From an uncultured Kangiella sp. (GTDB taxonomy: Bacteria > Pseudomonadota > Gammaproteobacteria > Enterobacterales > DSM-103792): a DNA stretch of 7,619 nt. Every line of letters begins with the position of its first letter. Positions within the stretch are counted from its first letter, which is position 1. Shown here in pieces: positions 5,715 through 7,619 of this stretch. Under the pieces are notes generated by a model. It had not been told where the DNA came from. It searched no databases and was given only the letters and a program-made list of their open reading frames with translations. Where the stretch lies: the NCBI GenBank assembly GCA_946481205.1, contig CAMLNB010000167.1, positions 1-7,619 of the forward strand, written 5' to 3'. The position numbers and the translations under genes are program-made.

Positions 5715-6794
5715 TTAGTAACTGCGGCTGATAATCAAACCGCCCCAGACCACATTGCGGTCGCCAGGGCCGTGTTCAATTTCCGAACTCTGGCCGCGCA
5801 GCATGTACGAATAACGCCAGCCTTCTGCCGTTGCGAAGGTGTAACCCAGCCACGCTTCGAACACGACCGGACGCAGTTCGTCGCGATCAAAGGTCACGTT
5901 GCTGTCGCGGAACTGTCCTTGCAAAAACGCGTTGTAAGCACGGGCGCGAACATTGACGCCAGCCCAGACGTATTGCTCGTCGGCATTGCCTTCACTGGCG
6001 GCTATCGGCACTGACTTTTCGGCGTAATCGGCGATCTGCGGGTTGTAACTCCACCACGGTGTTTTGATGTCACCGAAGCGCGTGGCAAAACCGATGCTGG
6101 CTTCGGTCAAGTAACCAACGGAAGCGCGCATGGTCGTGGTCAATTCACCGGCTGTACCGGCCACATTGCCGGCCCAGCTGCGCTCGGCGCGGGCAATGCT
6201 GTAGCGAAACGTCAGTTCACCACCATCGCTGATTTGGTTTTCCCAGCCGATCGGTTCTTCCGAACCGAGCACGTCGTGCAGATCCTGTTGCACGTGTTCA
6301 ACAAACGGCGCGCCAATGACACCGAGGGTCAGCGTCGACAGATACGCAACATCGCGATCCGGCACCACGTTCACCGCCGTGTTGGCGACATAAAGCAAGC
6401 TCGCATACGGCCGATCACCTGCCTGCAGCGCGCGATTCGACAGCTCTTGCGGGGTGAACACGGTCAAACCAAATTCCATGCTGTGACGTGAGAACGCCGC
6501 ATCGTCATAGACATCAGCAAAATGGCTGAAACGATCCAAACCGTGCCGCCAGCCATCAATCGAAAGCAATGCATCGCGGGCCTGTGTGCCGGACAAGGTG
6601 ACCGACAAGCCACCGGTGTAATCGCGATCCGATTTGGTCGGCGCCATCACATCGTTATCGATGTACAAGGCCCAGCCGGTGTTCTCCGGCTCGTGCGCAA
6701 ACGGCTGCTCGGCGGCGGCTGCCGCAGGCGCAAACACGCCGGCGATCAGGGCCGTGCTGATAGCGGTCGCGAGGACGGCACGCTTGGTGTTCAT
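5715..6794 (-). CDS. lpxR: LpxR-family outer-membrane lipid A 3'-O-deacylase
   Basis: This is a 359-residue outer-membrane beta-barrel of the LpxR/DUF2219 family. Characterized members remove the 3'-acyloxyacyl chain from lipid A on the cell surface, lowering its recognition by host receptors. Residues 1 to about 28 form a signal peptide ending in an Ala run (likely cleavage before EQPF). Family segments are YIDNDVM with N47-D48, DRDYTGGLSV with T60, GDRPYASLLYV (127-136), and QQDLHDVLGSEEPIGWENQ (169-187). H173 and E179 have the six-residue spacing of the catalytic His and Glu in Salmonella LpxR. The chain ends in an aromatic residue (Y359), as barrel proteins do. GGGAG (6808-6804) lies nine bases before the ATG. 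A terminator and an operator-like motif sit just upstream, so control there is likely. The family is clear; lipid A as substrate is inferred. Some family members may lack this activity. Confidence 0.9.
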   Translation of the reverse strand: MNTKRAVLATAISTALIAGVFAPAAAAAEQPFAHEPENTGWALYIDNDVMAPTKSDRDYTGGLSVTLSGTQARDALLSIDGWRHGLDRFSHFADVYDDAAFSRHSMEFGLTVFTPQELSNRALQAGDRPYASLLYVANTAVNVVPDRDVAYLSTLTLGVIGAPFVEHVQQDLHDVLGSEEPIGWENQISDGGELTFRYSIARAERSWAGNVAGTAGELTTTMRASVGYLTEASIGFATRFGDIKTPWWSYNPQIADYAEKSVPIAASEGNADEQYVWAGVNVRARAYNAFLQGQFRDSNVTFDRDELRPVVFEAWLGYTFATAEGWRYSYMLRGQSSEIEHGPGDRNVVWGGLIISRSY

Positions 6795-6815
6795 ACGTAA
6801 AGGCTCCCAAATCAG

Positions 6816-6830
6816 ATGACCAGTCGTCTT
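6816..6830. promoter_or_regulatory. Operator-like dyad A upstream of lpxR
   Basis: The motif ATGACCAGTCGTCTT has half-sites GAC and GTC around five bases, with an A/T-type flank on each side. An identical 15-mer occurs at 6928-6942. The size and imperfect symmetry fit a TetR-family operator, and a NemR-like TetR gene is the next gene upstream. It lies between terminator A and the lpxR ribosome binding site. Assignment to that regulator is inference. Confidence 0.5.
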
Positions 6831-6851
6831 GTGTGGGTTTCAAAAAAAGAG
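6816..6851. repeat. Direct repeat, copy A
   Basis: These 36 bp match copy B (6928-6963) at 33 positions, exactly 112 bp apart. The repeat consists of a 15-bp dyad-like motif, a 10-bp variable part holding all three differences, and an A-run that is the U-tract of a - strand terminator. It lies 22 bp upstream of lpxR. Confidence 0.85.
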
Positions 6852-6866
6852 CCGGCAAAGGGCTCT
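6842..6866 (-). terminator. Intrinsic terminator A, upstream of lpxR
   Basis: On the - strand AGAGCC (6866-6861), a 7-base loop and GGCTCT (6853-6848) run into a T-tract (6848-6842). It is a compact, standard rho-independent terminator. It should stop transcripts coming from the tetR side 47 bases before the lpxR start codon. Confidence 0.75.
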
Positions 6867-6880
6867 CGTTCTGGTGCCAC

Positions 6881-6900
6881 GCACGGCGGTGAAGCCGTGC
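6881..6900. repeat. Perfect short stem-loop between the two repeat copies
   Basis: GCACGGC (6881-6887) and GCCGTGC (6894-6900) form a 7-bp perfect stem around GGTGAA. No T-run follows on either strand. It may be part of a dispersed intergenic repeat or fold in a short - strand RNA that ends at terminator A. Only one copy is visible in this window. Confidence 0.5.
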
Positions 6901-6927
6901 TGCCGGGTCGGTATGACCGCGAGCTAT

Positions 6928-6942
6928 ATGACCAGTCGTCTT
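6928..6942. promoter_or_regulatory. Operator-like dyad B between tetR and lpxR
   Basis: This is the identical 15-mer to dyad A, placed 11 bp after the U-tract of terminator B in the - direction. Followed on the - strand by CATATAGC, it could overlap a weak promoter, though I see no convincing -35/-10 pair. Confidence 0.5.
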
Positions 6943-6963
6943 ATGTCTGTTTCAAAAAAAGAG
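6928..6963. repeat. Direct repeat, copy B
   Basis: Second copy of the block described at 6816-6851. Beyond the 36 bp the sequences diverge, but each continues into a GC-rich hairpin of its own (different stem bases, same position), so the terminator structure is kept while its sequence is not. Confidence 0.85.
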
Positions 6964-6980
6964 GCGCGCACGCGGCCTCT
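6954..6980 (-). terminator. Intrinsic terminator B, end of the tetR transcript
   Basis: On the - strand AGAGGC (6980-6975), a 9-base loop and GCCTCT (6965-6960) lead into a T-tract (6960-6954). It begins 43 bases after the tetR stop codon and is the expected end of that message. Confidence 0.75.
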
Positions 6981-6987
6981 GTTTTCA

Positions 6988-7006
6988 GATCCGTCAGTGA
7001 CGGATC
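6988..7006. promoter_or_regulatory. 19-bp perfect palindrome downstream of tetR
   Basis: GATCCGTCA (6988-6996) and TGACGGATC (6998-7006) are perfect 9-bp arms around a single G. It lies between the tetR stop codon and terminator B. It could form a 7-bp RNA stem that stabilises the message end, or be a protein-binding site. No T-run adjoins it. Confidence 0.5.
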
Positions 7007-7023
7007 CGGTTATTCGTTTTCGG

Positions 7024-7611
7024 TCAGTGGAACAAACAGACCGCTTTCAGCACTCGCATAAACGCCTGCAAGGGCTCGTCATTCTTGGTCGCCTTCATGC
7101 GCATCAGTGCGCCTTCCCAGGCGTAGAAGATGAACTCGGCCGAGTCGCTGGCGTTGCGGTCGGTCGGGAACTCACCGCGTGCCTGCGCTTCGCTCAGACA
7201 CTGGGCAATCATCTTCACTTTTGCACACATCAATTCATTGATGCGTTCACGCATCGCTTCGCTGCCATCGGCCATTTCCTGGCACAGGTTGCCGATGATG
7301 CAACCGCCGGAAAAACCATTCGAGGCCTGGTATTGCAGCGAACCTTCAAAATAATTCACTACGCGGGTCAGCGGCGCCACCGAGGCATCAGCCAAGGTTG
7401 CGCGGGCACAGACCTGGGCCTGCTCGGCCAACCGGGTCAGACCCTCGACGGCAAAGGCTTCTTTGCTGTCGAAATAGTTGTAGAACGAGCCCTTCGGAAC
7501 GCCGGCGGCGTCCACGATGTCTTGCACACCCGTTCCGTTGTAACCCTGGCGGAAGATAACCGCCATGCCGGATTCGAGTAGGTGCTGCTTTTTGTCAGTG
7601 CTTGCGTTCAT
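7024..7611 (-). CDS. nemR: TetR/AcrR-family repressor, NemR-like
   Basis: This is a 195-residue regulator starting at ATG 7609-7611, eight bases from the window edge; the bases TTCTCGCC before it hold no clear ribosome site, and the promoter is outside. The N-terminal helix-turn-helix (about 27-47) reads VQDIVDAAGVPKGSFYNYF, followed by DSKEAF, the classic TetR pattern. The C-terminal part resembles E. coli NemR: SGGCIIGNL (101-109) places C104 where NemR has its sensing Cys106 in SGCLTVKL. Further cysteines are C68, C110, C129, C138 and C192. NemR is inactivated by electrophiles, reactive chlorine and aldehydes, and controls nemA; here an OYE gene lies two genes downstream. Two identical dyad motifs between this gene and lpxR are candidate operators. 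TetR family is certain; the NemR-like role is probable. Confidence 0.9.
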   Translation of the reverse strand: MNASTDKKQHLLESGMAVIFRQGYNGTGVQDIVDAAGVPKGSFYNYFDSKEAFAVEGLTRLAEQAQVCARATLADASVAPLTRVVNYFEGSLQYQASNGFSGGCIIGNLCQEMADGSEAMRERINELMCAKVKMIAQCLSEAQARGEFPTDRNASDSAEFIFYAWEGALMRMKATKNDEPLQAFMRVLKAVCLFH

Positions 7612-7619
7612 GGCGAGAA

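Noticed and set aside
6829..7581. 250-codon open frame on the + strand
   Set aside because: It is antisense to the TetR gene and also runs through the repeat and terminator region; it has no recognisable domain.

Overview
The window looks like chromosomal DNA of a free-living Gram-negative bacterium, most likely a gammaproteobacterium. The basis is an outer-membrane LpxR-type lipid A deacylase, a PAS-GGDEF-EAL c-di-GMP protein, NemR/NemA-type genes, moderately high GC and Shine-Dalgarno starts. I cannot name the genus. Seven protein genes fill the window. I see no tRNA, rRNA, CRISPR array, insertion sequence or phage gene.

Left part (1-2327): the 3' part of a PAS-GGDEF-EAL gene, cut by the window edge, runs on the + strand. 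It converges on a MarR-family regulator on the - strand that carries an unusual C-terminal four-cysteine segment.

Middle part (2327-3769): the marR gene diverges from a small secreted protein of unknown function, followed on the + strand by a thioredoxin-fold redoxin with a CPGC motif. The 90-bp divergent control region is very tidy. Two near-consensus sigma70-type promoters have superimposed -35 boxes, and two dyads share the core TATCG-N3-CGATA, one placed on each promoter. I infer that the MarR protein represses itself and the secreted protein, possibly in response to a redox or metal signal. The 161-bp gap before the redoxin gene holds a 14-bp stem-loop and four tandem copies of a 15-bp unit.

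Right part (3811-7611, all - strand, read right to left): a NemR-like TetR regulator, an LpxR-family outer-membrane protein, an Old Yellow Enzyme (NemA-like alkene reductase) and a short five-helix YdcZ/DUF606-type membrane protein. Regulator and reductase resemble the nemR-nemA pair of enterobacteria, with the lipid A gene inserted between them. Two intergenic regions stand out. Between tetR and lpxR, a terminator-plus-operator-like block occurs twice, 112 bp apart. Between the reductase and the DUF606 gene there are two terminator-like structures and a long stem that competes with the second terminator, which looks like an attenuator leader. The best candidates for something undescribed are these two intergenic regions and the MarR control region.
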